From Haliotis asinina (taxonomy: Eukaryota; Mollusca; Gastropoda; Lepetellida; Haliotidae): DNA of 64,000 bases. Below are positions 46,528-58,654 of this stretch, piece by piece (the first letter of the stretch is position 1; every line of letters begins with the position of its first letter). A program made the translations under genes and the position numbers. Below the pieces are notes generated by a model. That model had not been told where the DNA came from. It made no database searches and saw only the letters and a program-made list of their open reading frames with translations. The stretch covers positions 30,978,501 to 31,042,500 of the forward strand of contig NC_090295.1 in assembly GCF_037392515.1 (NCBI RefSeq), read 5' to 3'.

Positions 46528-46850
46528 TGTTGATCACTGGATTGTCTAGTCCAGACTATATAGACCGCAATCATATAGCTGGTATATTGCTGAGTTCAGC
46601 GTAAAACTAAATCTACTCACTCATTCGATGATAATGATGTTCATTACTGGGTTGTCTACTCCAGACTCGATTATTTACAGACCGCCGCCATATAGCTGGA
46701 ATATTGCTGCGTGCAGAGTAAAACTAAATTCACTCGCTGACTCATTTATTCATTCATTCGATGCTCATGATGCTGATCACTGGATTTTCCGGTTGAGACT
46801 CAGTTGTTTACATATAGTTGGAATAACGCTGAGTTAAACAACTAAACCAT
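46528..46850 (+). repeat. Three tandem SINE-B tail segments
   Basis: The segment GATCACTGGATTGTCTAG..ATATAGCTGGTATATTGCTGAG..GTAAAACTAAA occurs three times (about 46530, 46630 and 46770), each progressively diverged and each followed by an ACTCACTCATT-like spacer. The array ends just before the acceptor of the glycosyltransferase exon. Confidence 0.65.
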
Positions 46851-46907
46851 TTTTTCCTTTTCAGACGAGACTAACGGATCGCTAAGTGGCACTAAAGATT
46901 ATGCACC

Positions 46908-47984
46908 ATGGTCCGTACTATCCAAGTCTGCTATTTCTTCCTGAACATGCTCATTCTTATGTCCTTGATGATGATCATAATACTGATGGAGACTGACATA
47001 GTCCCACCCCACTTATCCACACGATACTACATCTCCAGCCGGAAACGCCAAGTGGACATATTGTTTCCATCACGCTATGACGTGTACGACGCCGCTTCAG
47101 TCGACGGTTCAAGTGGAAGCAACACACAAAAAACGTATATATACCAGAGTAACAACGACACGTTCCTGTGGTACGTGCCTTCTACAATGAGGAGTCAATA
47201 TGGTGGCTTCCAGAGAGTCGGGGGCATGCCGGAAGTGTTTGTGTATTCAGCGACCTTTGACCATCGAATAACGCCAAATGAAGTAAAAGCAGTGATTATC
47301 TCCCCTGGCAGATTGCTGAACTTGACGTTTCACTGCGTTTTCAGGGCGACAACACCCGGTGCTTTCCATGTCCGTGGGGATTTCAAGTTCATTCCTGAAC
47401 CGAATTGGAATTACACGTATGTAATACATAGGAATGAGTGGGTGACTGAGTATAGTTTTACACTGCTTTTAGCAATATTCCGGCAAATATCAGAAATGGA
47501 CCTCTCACATAGGACTCAGGTACAGGGTGACTTAATACGACGATCAAAGGTACCCGAGTACAATGTGGGGAATCCAACCCGGGTCTCCGGCCTGACGATC
47601 AAATGCTTCAACAACAATTCTACCTCTGGGAACGAGTGAATGGGGACAGTATATAGGCTGCATAACGGCATGTCGGTTTGAAGCGTGAGTGAAGTCAGAC
47701 ACGATGCCCGTCTGAGATGTCACCGCTTTAGTGAAACGAATGAGCACGGATGTCTGAAAAATTAGAAACAGTGTCAGGATGAATCGGAATTCGAACCCAT
47801 AATAATCAGTGTATGTCACGCCTAAGGGAATTCCAAGTTCCAAGTCATTCACTACCCTCCTACGTTAGGGAATTTTTGTAGTACTGGATCTTATTGAAGG
47901 ATAAACTGAAAGAGCTTTAGCATTATTTGTATAAATTACAAATGACAATACTTCATGTATGTATTTTCTCTGTTATACAAAGTA

Positions 47985-48079
<95 letters not shown>

Positions 48080-49232
48080 GTTATCTTATTACTTTAAATA
48101 GTTTAGTAGGATGATGATTACTTCTACCGGGATGCTGGTACCAGCGGCAGCAGCAGCAACCGCAGCAAAAGCAGTTGTTGTTGCTATTAATATTGTTGTT
48201 GTCTGTAGCAGATGTAGTGGCAGTAGGTGTGGCTGCTGTGGTGGCAACGGTGGTAGTAGTGACACAGACAGGTCTAAGTGGCAAAATTTAAACCTCTTTT
48301 TCTATGTGTTCAGTTACAGATCTGGTGTAGTCTCCTGCCCTCTACCACACCATAGTGTTCTACCCCAGACTGTATCCCTGGTTGCCCCTGGTGTCCACGA
48401 AGCTCTTAATGTGCTACCCATCCGGTACCCGTCACACCCAACATACAATCTGACTCGCTGCTACCCAGCCTTTCACAGCACATTTAACGAAGTCTCAAAC
48501 TTGATCTCAAATATAGAAATTAGCCGTGTGTTGGGTGTGGAGAAATTTATTTTCTACAACTATGATATGGACGACACAGTCAGTAAGGTCTTGCACCAAT
48601 ACCAACAAGAAGGCATTGTGGAGGTGAGAAACTGGTACCTGCCCATACCCTACCGATCTATACACTACTGGGGCCAGCTGGCAGTCATACACGACTGTCT
48701 CTTCAGTCAAACTGGTTTGTCCAGATTTGTCATGTTTGCTGATGTAGATGAACTTGTTATACCCAGAAAGGTTACATCCATCGTCCGTCTTGCCGAGTCT
48801 CTTCTCTTTGACAACAGTTTCACGGGTAAATTTTTCGGTGCTCTGGCTTTCAGGAACGTATTTTTTCCCGCAATCCTTCCGGAAACAAAACAGAATTTCC
48901 CCCAGAAGTCTGCAGCAAAGGCGTTCAACATCGTGCCCCTACTACACCTGACCCATGCACAAGTCCACCCGGCTTATGATCGGTCCAAGGTCCTGGTAAT
49001 TCCTGAAGCTATTGAGTTGCTCTGGATCCACTCAGTGGAGAAGTTCAAGGAGAGCTGGATTCCCAGGGTGGTTGATGGGGACGTCGCGCTGCTCCACCAC
49101 TACCGATACATCCCATCCCCCGACATGAAACATCCTTGGGATGACGATCATCTTCTTCTCGAATATAGTTCCATTATTGTGTCAGCTGTTCGGAGGAGGT
49201 ACTCCAGGTTAAGACAACTGGGCATTTTGTAA
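46908..49232 (+). CDS. GT92 (DUF23) family glycosyltransferase
   Basis: Two coding exons, 46908-47416 (donor GTATGT) and 48314-49232 (acceptor TGTGTTCAG), join in phase 2 to 475 codons plus TAA. The ATG has a good context (ACCATGG), and an acceptor at 46864 marks a preceding non-coding exon. Residues about 8-27 form a signal anchor (FFLNMLILMSLMMIIILM), so this is a type II membrane protein, probably Golgi. The C-terminal half has the GT92 signature: CYPAFHSTFNEV-like start, VEKFIFYNYD, the metal-binding DxD in FADVDELVIP (Asp313/Asp315) and the terminal LLHHYRY. GT92 enzymes in C. elegans and plants transfer galactose to fucose or pectic glycans; the acceptor here is unknown. The intron holds a SINE and a long AT/GT microsatellite. 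Confidence 0.88.
47440..47620 (-). mobile_element. SINE family A copy in glycosyltransferase intron
   Basis: On the plus strand: GTGACTGAGTATAGTTTTACACTGCTTTTAGCAATATTCC.. to GGGGAATCCAACCCGGGTCTCCGG..GATCAAATGCTTCAAC. It begins 24 bp after the exon 1 donor. It keeps the exon's frame open by chance, so exon 1 could be mistaken for a longer ORF. Confidence 0.7.
47985..48078. repeat. (AT)n(GT)n compound microsatellite
   Basis: About 17 AT units followed by about 29 GT units, inside the glycosyltransferase intron. Confidence 0.95.
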
Positions 49233-49740
49233 TGTCATACTATGACATAAAAGCAATCTACAACATAAAGATTGTGGTGTTGTTCCAATTTATTAATAGG
49301 TTGTTTAAACTGGTATGAGCCACATGATATCTTAATAACAAAATAACACGTGTTTACATAAATGAATATTAGGTTTTGTTATATAGCCATATTTTGCCGG
49401 CCTCTGGATTGGTCAAGAGGCAGTCACATGACCGTTGACAGGAAAGCATACTGACTCCAACCCAGGTCCGACCAAACCTTTTATTACCTTCGTGGTCAAC
49501 GCACGGGTAGGTGCATGCTAATCTCGCATGTCACACCGGTGTTGTATCGGGTTAACCTGAGTCGTAACGACTTGACCTGAGATTCTAAGGATTTGATTTT
49601 ATAACCGATGATCTCTCAGTTACGTCACGTTGTGATGGAACTACATTTCCATTCATAACAAACACGTGAATTCATTCATTCTTCAACCAATATGCATGGT
49701 GGAAATGTAAACATTGCGAAAGTTGCCGTGTCACTGTAAA
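49233..49740. other. 3' flank of glycosyltransferase gene, nothing further recognised
   Basis: Probable 3' UTR at first (ACATAAAAGC and ACATAAAG are weak poly(A)-like hexamers). No repeats or exons are seen after that. Confidence 0.4.
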
Positions 49741-49747
49741 ATTGTCA

Positions 49748-50012
49748 GTCGAACCACAGGCAAAATGTAGCGCAAGTGGGGTTGCGCAGCGTAGAGAATA
49801 TGACCAGTCTTTCGTCACAACCTAGTGAGGAAATGGGACTGTACCTTTGATGGTGGCGATATTTTATTTTGACACGAAAAATACTTTTTGAACCGGAACG
49901 AGGGAAGTGTGTTGCCAACCTTTGCTCACCTCGCTCGCATATATGAAGACTGGTCATTTTCTCTACGCCGCACAACCGCATTTGTGCTACATTTTGCCTG
50001 TGGTCGAACTGA
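49748..50012. repeat. Foldback element with ~65-bp arms
   Basis: GTCGAACCACAGGCAAAATG at 49748 and its near-complete inverse ending GCCTGTGGTCGAAC at about 50012 define arms of about 65 bp around a ~130-bp loop. This explains the 169-codon open stretch on the minus strand (49745-50254), which is not a gene. Confidence 0.7.
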
Positions 50013-50574
50013 GGCGTTACATCCGTGGAAAAACAAAAACGCAATGTTTCCACCAGCGATACTGGTTGAATGAAGCAACTGCAAACCGGGAAACGGGGTG
50101 CTACGGAGTAGTTTACTGTTCGAGGACATGACAACTGACATGCATCATGACGTCGGTTACAGACGTAGAATGGAGATATAGTTACTTGGATCAGGTATTT
50201 CATGCAAATAATTGCAGTTCCTGTTCGCGACAGAAAATCTTGACAATCATACATTTATATTTGTGAAACGGAGAATATTTATATAATTAGGAAGAATGGA
50301 AGCGCTTGTACCAGTTCACCAATCTCATGTAGCGGTTTTATACGAATAACCCACACAAATAACCTACTTTGTCAAAGCCGACCTGTCCTAGGTGTATGCC
50401 TTTAATGACATTCGACAGGCACGATAATAACAAGCATCAAATTGATGTATTGCATCCAGGGGATCGAACCGCTCTTCAAACAAACACTGTATCTAGTAGT
50501 AGAATTGCGTAGACGTGGTATTGTTGGGAGAAGTAAAAGCAGATGTGGCTACTGAAATAGTTATAGCAGTAGTA

Positions 50575-50850
50575 GCAGTTTATATGTTTGTTGTCTTACA
50601 TCGTACTCATCAATATTCCAGCTATACGGGGGCAGTCTGTATTTAATCGTGTCCGAACCAGACAACCCAGTGACCAACAGCCTGAGGGTCAATCTATGCA
50701 ACTGGGGTAAGATTACATGTGTCAAGCAAGACGGCTTTTTACTAAGCTGAATGCCATATTATGTACAGCAACCCATGTTGCCATGAAGGCGACTATGATT
50801 GTCGTAAGAGGCGACTAACGGGATCGGGTGGTCAGGGCTGCATCCACGTA
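50575..50850. mobile_element. Rearranged SINE family B copy, tail and head in opposite orientation
   Basis: 50575-50735 matches the family B tail and middle on the minus strand (ACTCATCAATATTCCAGC.., CAACCCAGTGACCAAC). 50763-50850 matches the head on the plus strand (GGCGACTATGATTGTCGTAAG, AGGCGACTAACGGGATCGGG). The two pieces point away from a short junction. Confidence 0.65.
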
Positions 50851-51684
50851 TATTCAGTTGTATTCATCCAAGCCACAATCATTTCTGGTCAGCCTGTTAC
50901 ATTCAATGATAGTTGGGTTTGGGTTTGGGAGGAGTTGTCCCCCTTACATTGTCTGTACCCGATTATGCCATTTTGCCATAATGCTACCACTGGGTCGCCA
51001 TGAGTTGAAACGAACTTGTGTATTATATTAAGGACCGTAATATTATTAAAAAGAACGAACAAACTCACATTTTTTACTCTTTTAACCATTACATATGAAA
51101 GACTCGTGGTTTGTGTTAAGCGGAACACCAAAACCATTCTTTAAACGCGTGGTTAATTAATACAGAGCGATCAAAAAGTCGTCTGCTTCTCTCTCATCAG
51201 CTAACAAAACCACAGACAGGTTACGTAATTCTGTCGCCAGAGCACTGCCGCGAACCAGAGTGACGCCCTTTTGAGGAGGTATTTTCAGTTAGTTGTATCT
51301 AAAATGTGTAACAAGCTTGCAGACTGCTGACGGATAAAGGGATTCAACTCTGTACCTCATAACTGATATAAAGCCATATAGTGCTAATACACTGGAATGA
51401 CTTCGTTTTCGTTTCTTTTCTTTTCTGTAAGAGGTAGAACCACTTGGGAGGGAACAATTCGCGCGAAAAGCATTTAAGCAATCCTAACACAACCAATTTC
51501 AGGAACAATAAGCAACAATCTGGTGATCTATCCTCAGTTTCAGACGAGTTATGACGATACCAAATGGTATAACTGTAAAGAAATTTGAAATGGACAATTA
51601 AATGTCCTTAATAGGAACCGGAAATCTAAACAACTTAATGGATTGAACAATCATCAGACAGACTGTCCTTCGGCTCAAGAGGGA

Positions 51685-54271
51685 TTATTCTTTGATTGGC
51701 ACATTTATAACTAAACATGCTTGCTGTAGAACTAGAAATCTGTGACAGTCCGCGAGTCTCACTGGAGGTCGTCGTTTCTGTTTTGGAATATTAACTGCAG
51801 ACTCATTAAATTTATAAGTCACACGATCATCAGATAGTGTTCTGTGACCGTCGCTCTGTGGTGAGACCACATCTGGAGAGACCACAGATGGAGGTGTAGC
51901 AATTTCCTCGGGGATCTCGAATGCACACGGTGGGTCGATGCATGTATTTCTTTGAACTTTACTGGAAGTTGATGTTCCTGGCTCATAGCGTTCTTCGTCA
52001 TCGCTCATGTTGTCACAGTGGTCGTCAGTGGGAACTATGCATAAGGTTATTTTGTAACATTCTGAAATTTTCACAGGATATGATGTGTTGCGAAGCTGGG
52101 ACTCAACGAACTTGTGGACGTTACGCCAGTCCCCTTCAGTGGCTACCACGATGTACCGGTTTCTAGCACAGGTTTTGTTCCTGTTGCCATGTAAATGTAT
52201 AGTCACCCACCTGAAGTCTTGCAAGTGGTAAACGTTGTCGTCCCGATGCTTTGGAAATCTCGCTTGGACCATGGTTAGCGATTGTACAATTGTGTTGGTT
52301 GGTAAGTAGCTGGTGGTCCGACAATGGGAATTGTTTGTTGGTAAACTAGTCACGCTGCATCAACTTGCAGACATGCCACTGGACTGGATGCGGGTATTTA
52401 ACCGAGCTATGGCTATGGCTATGGCTATGGCTATGGCTATGGCTATGGCTATGGCTAGTGTAGTTGTTGAAAGAGGGCCACGAACAGAGTTTTGACGCAG
52501 TATCTAACCTTCTAGTTCCTGGAGGAAAGCGGCATCAAGACTGCAAATCTCGAGGTGTAGAGTGATAAGTGTGTTTCTGAGGGTTGGACCCTTTTCATCT
52601 GTTATGATTGAGGCCATCGTATAAGAGGTGACACGTTCTCTAACAACATCCCTGCGCATGACGTCAGCAGAGAAAGAATATCCAACTCCTACAGAGGTGC
52701 TCTGTTCAACTGTGCATGGCGTGGACATTGGTGGCAGGATGAAATATGTTTCTTCAATACACTTGCCCAAATCAAGAGCAGATAGTTATCTTTGGCACAG
52801 CTGCTTCATCTGGTATGGGGTGGGGTGGTCAAGTTTGATGTACAGGGCTGTAAACAATCCATGGGTCAGTGATCTTGGGACCACAGTACGCTCTTTAATG
52901 GGGCATAGTGGTGCAATTAACATGCCATCTTTGGCAATAGTCACAGCATTCAGATATCTCTTCACATCCTTGATGTTTGTGAGTTTTTTGGGGTCTCGTC
53001 TCTTGAAGTAGATGAGCTCGTGTCCTTCTGAGGTCTGCACATTCTTCCTGGGCACACCAATCTGTTGGTGAATGGAAGTGTGGAGCTTCCTCTAGTGACA
53101 TCTTGTATGGAAAACAGTCTCACAACACAGTCTTCAGTTTGCCGAATAAATGAGCAAACTTGACATGATTCAGGGGGTTGCGACTTGCATAGTCAGACAA
53201 AGTATTGGCTACTCCGGCTAAATGCTGTACTGTAGCTTGATAATAGCTGACTGTAGAGAAAATTGTTGAGACGCGAGGGCTGGAGGAGAACTCCCCTTGG
53301 CACACTTTTTCAAATGCTTGCACGCATAGACGACTGTCAGTAAGATTACATGCTTTGTGTTTTTACTCAGTGATGAAAGGGCTAAAGTGTTTGGTTGCGG
53401 TAGCTATTGGTAGGGCTTCTAATTCACAAGTTAGCCAGTTCACTTGTTGTTTGCGAAGCTTTGCACTGAAGAACTCAGTGACATATAAAGTTGCGCCGAT
53501 GCCTGTTTCTTCACGGCTCCGTCTGTAACAATCCAGAGTTGATCATTTGGACGTGGCACAACTACAGTCTTGGTTGTTGAAAGTCCTTTCTGAGCCTGTC
53601 TAAAGGCATCCAATGGGGAATCAGATCATCTGCCAACTTCGCAATGGATCCCTCTGGTAATAAGTCAGGGAAGAGACGAGTCATCAGCTCTTCTAGAGCT
53701 GTCTCTGAACCAGGCATACCCATTGATCTTGCATATACTCTTACCCCATTAAAAGGGGTTACAACGCCACAGTATATCGTAGTTGTTTGCTAACGGGATC
53801 TGGTAGAAGGCGCTGCTCAGATCCGTAGTTATTAGGTTTTTCCACTTGGCCATTTGTCTCAGAGTAGAGTTAACATCTGGTATCAAAGAGAGTTGAGAGT
53901 TTACGGTAACGGCCTACATCCGAGATGGCTGTGACAAGATGGAGTATTCCACTTGGTTTTCTTACTAGGAAAGATGGATTCATGTATTCGACCTGAGCAT
54001 AGGCATCTGCAGGTCGGACAAATACACTCACATCTTCAAGTTCATAAAGCTTTTGTTGAAGCTCAACCAGTTTGTCTCTGCTGTACTGAGGAACTCTACC
54101 CTTGCGTTGTGGCGGCTGAACCTTTCCCATGTTAACCTGTGCTTGGAAGGGCCTGGATGCTCCATTGTAGCCTGTGATTTTGGGATCAAACACTTCATCA
54201 CATTCCCTATTCACAGATTCAAACATGGCCTTGAAGCATTCAGGTAAGATGTGGTCAGGGTTAACGGACAC
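51685..54271 (-). pseudogene. Gypsy-like pol relic (RT, RNase H, integrase, C-terminal domain)
   Basis: Order on the minus strand: RT fingers (54271-53870; VEYMNPSFLVRKPSG, then [10 protein letters not shown]); degraded palm and RNase H (about 53.8-53.4 kb); end of RNase H (53323-53120; [19 protein letters not shown]); integrase zinc-finger zone (LYIKLDHPTPYQMKQLC, 52800-52850); integrase core start (GYSFSADVMRRD, about 52690); and the C-terminal part (52353-51685; GNRNKTCARNRYIVVATEG, NVHKFVESQLR), with a Pro/Ser-rich end. It has many shifts and stops, and a hexamer repeat expansion sits near 52.4 kb. No gag or protease was recognised. It is inactive. Confidence 0.8.
52406..52457. repeat. 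(GCTATG)n hexamer repeat
   Basis: About 8.5 perfect units inside the gypsy pol relic, between the integrase core and the C-terminal part. Confidence 0.95.
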
Positions 54272-55009
54272 AGGGAATCAGTGTGGGCCACTCACAGAAG
54301 TCGTGGGTGTAGTCTTTGGGACGTTGATATGTTCTGTGTTGTGAGTGATGTCATGTGACTGGACTGTGCGAACCTTACAAAAAGTGCTCATGCTTCATGA
54401 CTTGTGGAATGTCTGTCAGGTTGCGTACCCTGATCCTTCCACTTACTCTGGAGATGATATCAAGCTTTGGGTAACCAGGCGACAATATAAAATGATCATA
54501 TCTAGTGTCAGTTCGGGGTTCAACAGCAAAAGTTCCATCTTCTTTAGAGTAGTACTCAAGGACACACAATTCTATGAAATCGCCTGGCCATATGGTAGTA
54601 CTCTGGTTTGGGGCTCGTTGAATACATGTGTGTCTGATGGACAACTTGTTTAGGATAGAATTTCGTCTTCAGATTCAATATGGCGATCTGAGATATAACA
54701 TCAAAAATGACGTAAACGTTCGTTAGATTGGTTAAACGAGGGTTCTTGTCGTCGCTGCCACCACGTCACTATGATATAACACGTCAACTTTAGTGTCGTG
54801 TAATCCTCACGTTCACCACATATCTTCTCAAACAACTTTAATTAGTAACAGTACACAAAGCACGCCGCTCGAGAGAGAGGCCGTCACCGGAGAAAGAGTG
54901 AGCTAAGGAACGTAACTCTAACGTCTCGACACATGGATAAAGGGATGCAACGCTGTACATCTTAACTGATATAGCACCATATAGTGCTAATGCACTGGCG
55001 CTAGGCGTC

Positions 55010-55741
55010 AGGTGATGGTGTCACCATGCACAGAATTTCCACTCTGTTTGTGCTAAATATGTTGCATGTGAGTGCGAAGAGATCATTGTGAAAGCCTGTA
55101 CACATTAAATCAGGTGTTTTGACACCTACCTCGCTTCCCTGGTAGAGGATGCTATTTAGACTTGTTTCCATCGAGCATATTTTTATTTCTTTCATCAGGT
55201 GTATGAAGAAACTATGAAACGGAAAACTATATACGAACAACCGTGATGAGAAAACAAGGGAAGCTGATAGTTAATTAACTTGTAGGGTGGATGGGTATAT
55301 GGAAGCCAGGGATTGTCCATCCAGGCATGAGTGATGAGATAACAATGGTGGCATTTAACAAGGGTAATGACAATCGAGAAATGTAAGCCAGGAATTAATC
55401 CAGGCCTTGGTAAACTTTTCACAGGCTTTCAAAACACTCATTTATTTGAACAAAAACACTCTCGGTTTCTGGAGTTATTGTTAGATTATTGGCTAGACAA
55501 GTTAAAAGATCCATTCAAAAAATGCCATCGAATTTTAAAGCATGTGCATTTTATTCTATGCGACTAAAACAAATGGTGATTTAGCTTCCTGTTGGATCAG
55601 GCAAAACGACATGTGCAGACAGGGAAGAATTAAGGTAAATATCGCTTTCTTGCTCTATCGCTCTATTGCTTTATCACTCCATCACTTTATCGCTCTATCG
55701 CTTTCTCGATTGGTTGTATCACTTTCCTGCTTTATCGCTTT
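55010..55741. other. No gene; low-complexity TATCGCTC stretch
   Basis: 55640-55740 is a degenerate pyrimidine-rich repeat (CTCTATCGCTCTATTGCTTTATCAC-like). The rest shows nothing recognisable. Confidence 0.5.
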
Positions 55742-56957
55742 CTTTGCAAATTATGGTACCTTTCGGTATGCACTGACCGAAACAAATCATAAAAAATGTC
55801 AATTCAATCTATAAATTTGAAAAAAAACGCGATGAAAAAAAGCTGGCGAAATCGGAGTGCAAACGTTTCACTAAATTTCCCCAGCGCTGGGGGAAAAACT
55901 GGTTTCAACAGCTGTGCTGCACTGCGTCCATAACGCATGTACAGTGAATAGGTTCGCGGAGCTTGAAACAGTATGCATGCCCAGAGTCTGAGGTCGTGAG
56001 CAGTAGTCTAATCTTGGTTGTGTACACAAACAAGTAAATAATCTACTCGTTACGTTAAAATAAATTGTTGATTGTGGTAAGCAGGCTCTGTCAAAAAGAA
56101 AGCTCGGTGTCTGGTTTATTCACACCTATATGTCTGTCTGTCTGTCTGCAGTACACAGCTTCAATCATTGACCACGTGCAGTTTGAACTTAACACCTATC
56201 AGACTATACGGCATAAAGAAACTAAATTGATTTATGACTCGTGCACCCGAGTCCCGTCTCTGCCGCATTATGTAATTAGGCACGTGTGATACACATGACA
56301 TGTTTTTATGTCTGTGGGTTGCAAACAAACTACATTCATTTTTTCCGGATGATTGGATCTGACGGAAACTGGTGCAAACTCTTGTCAGTTTCAAGTCCTG
56401 ATTTGTACTTGGACGCAGTAGTTTACCATCTCTACTGAGATGATTTTAGATTGGATCGAGGGCAAATTCAGAGAACATGTATTTTCAAAACCTAACATCT
56501 GTATATACATTCTTCATGGATAACGACTTCTTTTAGTGTATATGATTTTGTTTGACAACAGTATATGAATCCATACTGAAATGACGCATCAAGTACACAA
56601 AAAGAAGTTGTTATCCATAAAGAATCTTACTTTCTTGTGAATCGCCATATTTCTAAAATGCTCATCAAACAGATCATCTTTCTGTACACATGATGAATCC
56701 TCAGCAAATGAAACAGCCAATCGGAAGCCGTCGTTACACTTGAGTGCACATCCACCCGCTATGACTGGGTTCGGTCTCCCGAGGGTTTCGTTTTGGGGGA
56801 AGTAAGCCCAAGTACAAAATATTGCACTTTTGAATCGCGACTGTACGCTTATAATTTTGTTTTTTTGTTTTTTTTAAAGCAGAAACGTATATTATATGTC
56901 ATGAATAACTGATAAATGTGTTTTACTTATGTTTGATTTTTTGGTTGCATGTGACCT
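55742..56957. mobile_element. TTAA-flanked non-autonomous transposon, copy 2 (inverted, truncated)
   Basis: Near-identical in reverse to 32395-33600. The end at 56957 keeps the AGGTCACATGCAAC tip next to TTAA (56958-56961). The other end stops at about 55742 inside the sequence CTTTGCA, about 40 bp short of the tip, where a low-complexity tract begins. Confidence 0.65.
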
Positions 56958-57089
56958 TTAATACTTGACTTACAAAGTGGTTAGAATTGCATGACGTTGT
57001 GGTTGAGGAATAGAATGGCTTCCGATCCAAATGTTGTACCCTGGAACATATTTATAGGCTATATTCAATCAATAACAGAAAGGCAACTA

Positions 57090-57300
57090 TGAAATCCATT
57101 TTTGTGTGCTTCATCAATGCAATGAAAGCATTCGATAAGGTAGATAGAAATTGTCTATGGTATAAGCTGTTAAAATTTGGAATCAACAGAATTTTTTTAT
57201 GCTGTTCAATCGATGTACAATAATTCTAACGCTCGTGTATAAATAAACAACTATTTCACAGATATATTTCATGTAAATTCCGGTGTTAGACAGGGCTGCA
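57090..57300 (+). pseudogene. Non-LTR reverse transcriptase fragment cut by Polinton insertion
   Basis: Reads VCFINAMKAFDKVDRNCLW, KLLKFGINR, and near the end GVRQGC, the conserved LINE RT palm motif. It stops at 57300 exactly where element 3's TIR begins. Frames shift between blocks. Confidence 0.75.
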
Positions 57301-57316
57301 AGTAGTATAGGGAATG
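57301..57316. repeat. Left terminal inverted repeat tip of element 3
   Basis: Exact inverse of 5665-5680. The homologous stretch then continues into CCGCACCCCATACAAGC, not shared with element 1. Confidence 0.8.
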
Positions 57317-57565
57317 GTGGTTCTGGGCCGCACCCCATACAAGCTATATAATCACCCATAACGCGAACGTAGAACCATTTTTTCGGCGGAAGACACGTGG
57401 GTCGTCATGGGACAACCAAAAAATAATTACAATTTAAATGTAGGGGTATCCCCCAATATATCAATCTAAGACATTGACTTCAGCAAAACCGTTTCATGTG
57501 TATCTTCTATTATGCTATTGTGGTTTTCGTAATAAATGCCTGTTCAGCTTGTTGTATCCCTTGTT

Positions 57566-58043
57566 TTATACATTTTTTTCCCATTCTTGCTTATAGAAGA
57601 TTTTTTTATGAACCTTTGATCGAATCTCCTCTTTCATTTTGTTGTATTTTTCTAGTTCAGCTAGGATCAAATGAAACTCCTCTTCTGAGATTTTGTTGTC
57701 ACTGAGTGCGGTGGAAACATGATCTTCTATCGTGTTTAACTTTGATCCAACAAGAATTCTAATTTCATTATGTTTCTTTGCTTTACAATTCAATTTGCGG
57801 GATACAAAGCTAAACACCGACCCAAATGTTCCTGTCACTACAGCCGCTAATTCAAGTTCAACCATCATTGGGTGCTGCTACGACTGTTGTCAACAGCCCA
57901 ACTCCTACTGCTCCTAATCCCATGCTAGTTGCCATTAGGGTGGTATCAGCACCATCTATGTAGTTTAAAGTTCTATTGTATTTTTTATGTAGTGATGCCC
58001 GGATATCATGCTTTTGTTCTAGCTGATGTTTTATTTCACACAT
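57566..58043 (-). pseudogene. Polinton hydrophobic/coiled-coil protein relic (copy B)
   Basis: Minus strand: a start region (IKHQLEQKHDIRASLHKKYN), a Gly/Ala/Val hydrophobic segment (MATSMGLGAVGVGLLTTVV), a frameshift near 57868, a second hydrophobic stretch (ELAAVVTGTFGSVFSFVS), then a charged helix (KLNTIEDHVSTALSDNK, EEFHLILAELEKYNKMKEE). It is the first gene inside the TIR. Copy A is at 7160-7640. A membrane-active or virion protein is possible; unproven. Confidence 0.65.
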
Positions 58044-58654
58044 CTGTTTCAGTCAAAATCCGTCTACACTTCCCGTTATATTTCCTTCTTCTGGATACAG
58101 CCCCCTTCTATTTGTCTGTAATATAGAATATAAATTAGTTTTTAATTATCTGTCATCTAATTTTTCATTGCTATATTTTGAGCCTATAAGGTTTACATTA
58201 TAAATGAGTGAGATATTAATAGGTGTGTTTTCATCCATAATAGGAATCCCATTGAGGCTTATTGATGGTTTATAGCCTTGTCTTATTATGATTCGACAAT
58301 GATTATTCTCATGCCTTTTAATGCAAAATATTCTAAGACCATCTAAAAGTATTCTATAATTAGTGTTGTGTGTGGTTTTATACCATACACACCCGAAAAA
58401 AAATCACATTGGTAATCATATATACTGTGAATGACTGAAATGGCATTCGAGTCGACTGGCACTAGCATGTGGCCAGTGTGACCTGGTATTCATAACACTT
58501 GTATACAACTTGACGTGTTTGGGTAGAAAAATCTTAGTTAGATATGTAGTGTCATCCACTATCACTGTGACACCTTAGCAGACTGGTGTGTGAATCAACC
58601 CCCACCCGCACGTAAATTGAGCAAATGCAGCCCTGGTGTTCTCTAACCCACCAG

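Larger units (their letters stand above)
51170..55003 (-). mobile_element. Degraded LTR retrotransposon (Ty3/gypsy-like)
   Basis: Two LTR remnants in direct orientation share a block reading, on the minus strand, TGTATTAGCACTATATGG.. / TGCATTAGCACTATATGG.. and ATCCCTTTATCC (plus about 51320-51395 and 54925-55003). They bracket a pol region on the minus strand. After the right (5') LTR the minus strand reads GTGGTGGCAGCGACGAC, a plausible primer-binding zone. The LTRs diverge outside this ~80-bp block, so the element is old or recombined. Confidence 0.7.

Noticed and set aside
48111..48313. N-terminal extension of the glycosyltransferase second exon (poly-Ala/Val stretch)
   Set aside because: It derives from trinucleotide-rich intron sequence before a good acceptor. 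The exon 1 junction is in phase and supplies a proper signal anchor.
49745..50254. 169-codon open frame on the minus strand
   Set aside because: It coincides with a foldback repeat (arms 49748-49815 and 49945-50012), has no domain or splice context, and is explained by low stop density in the palindrome.
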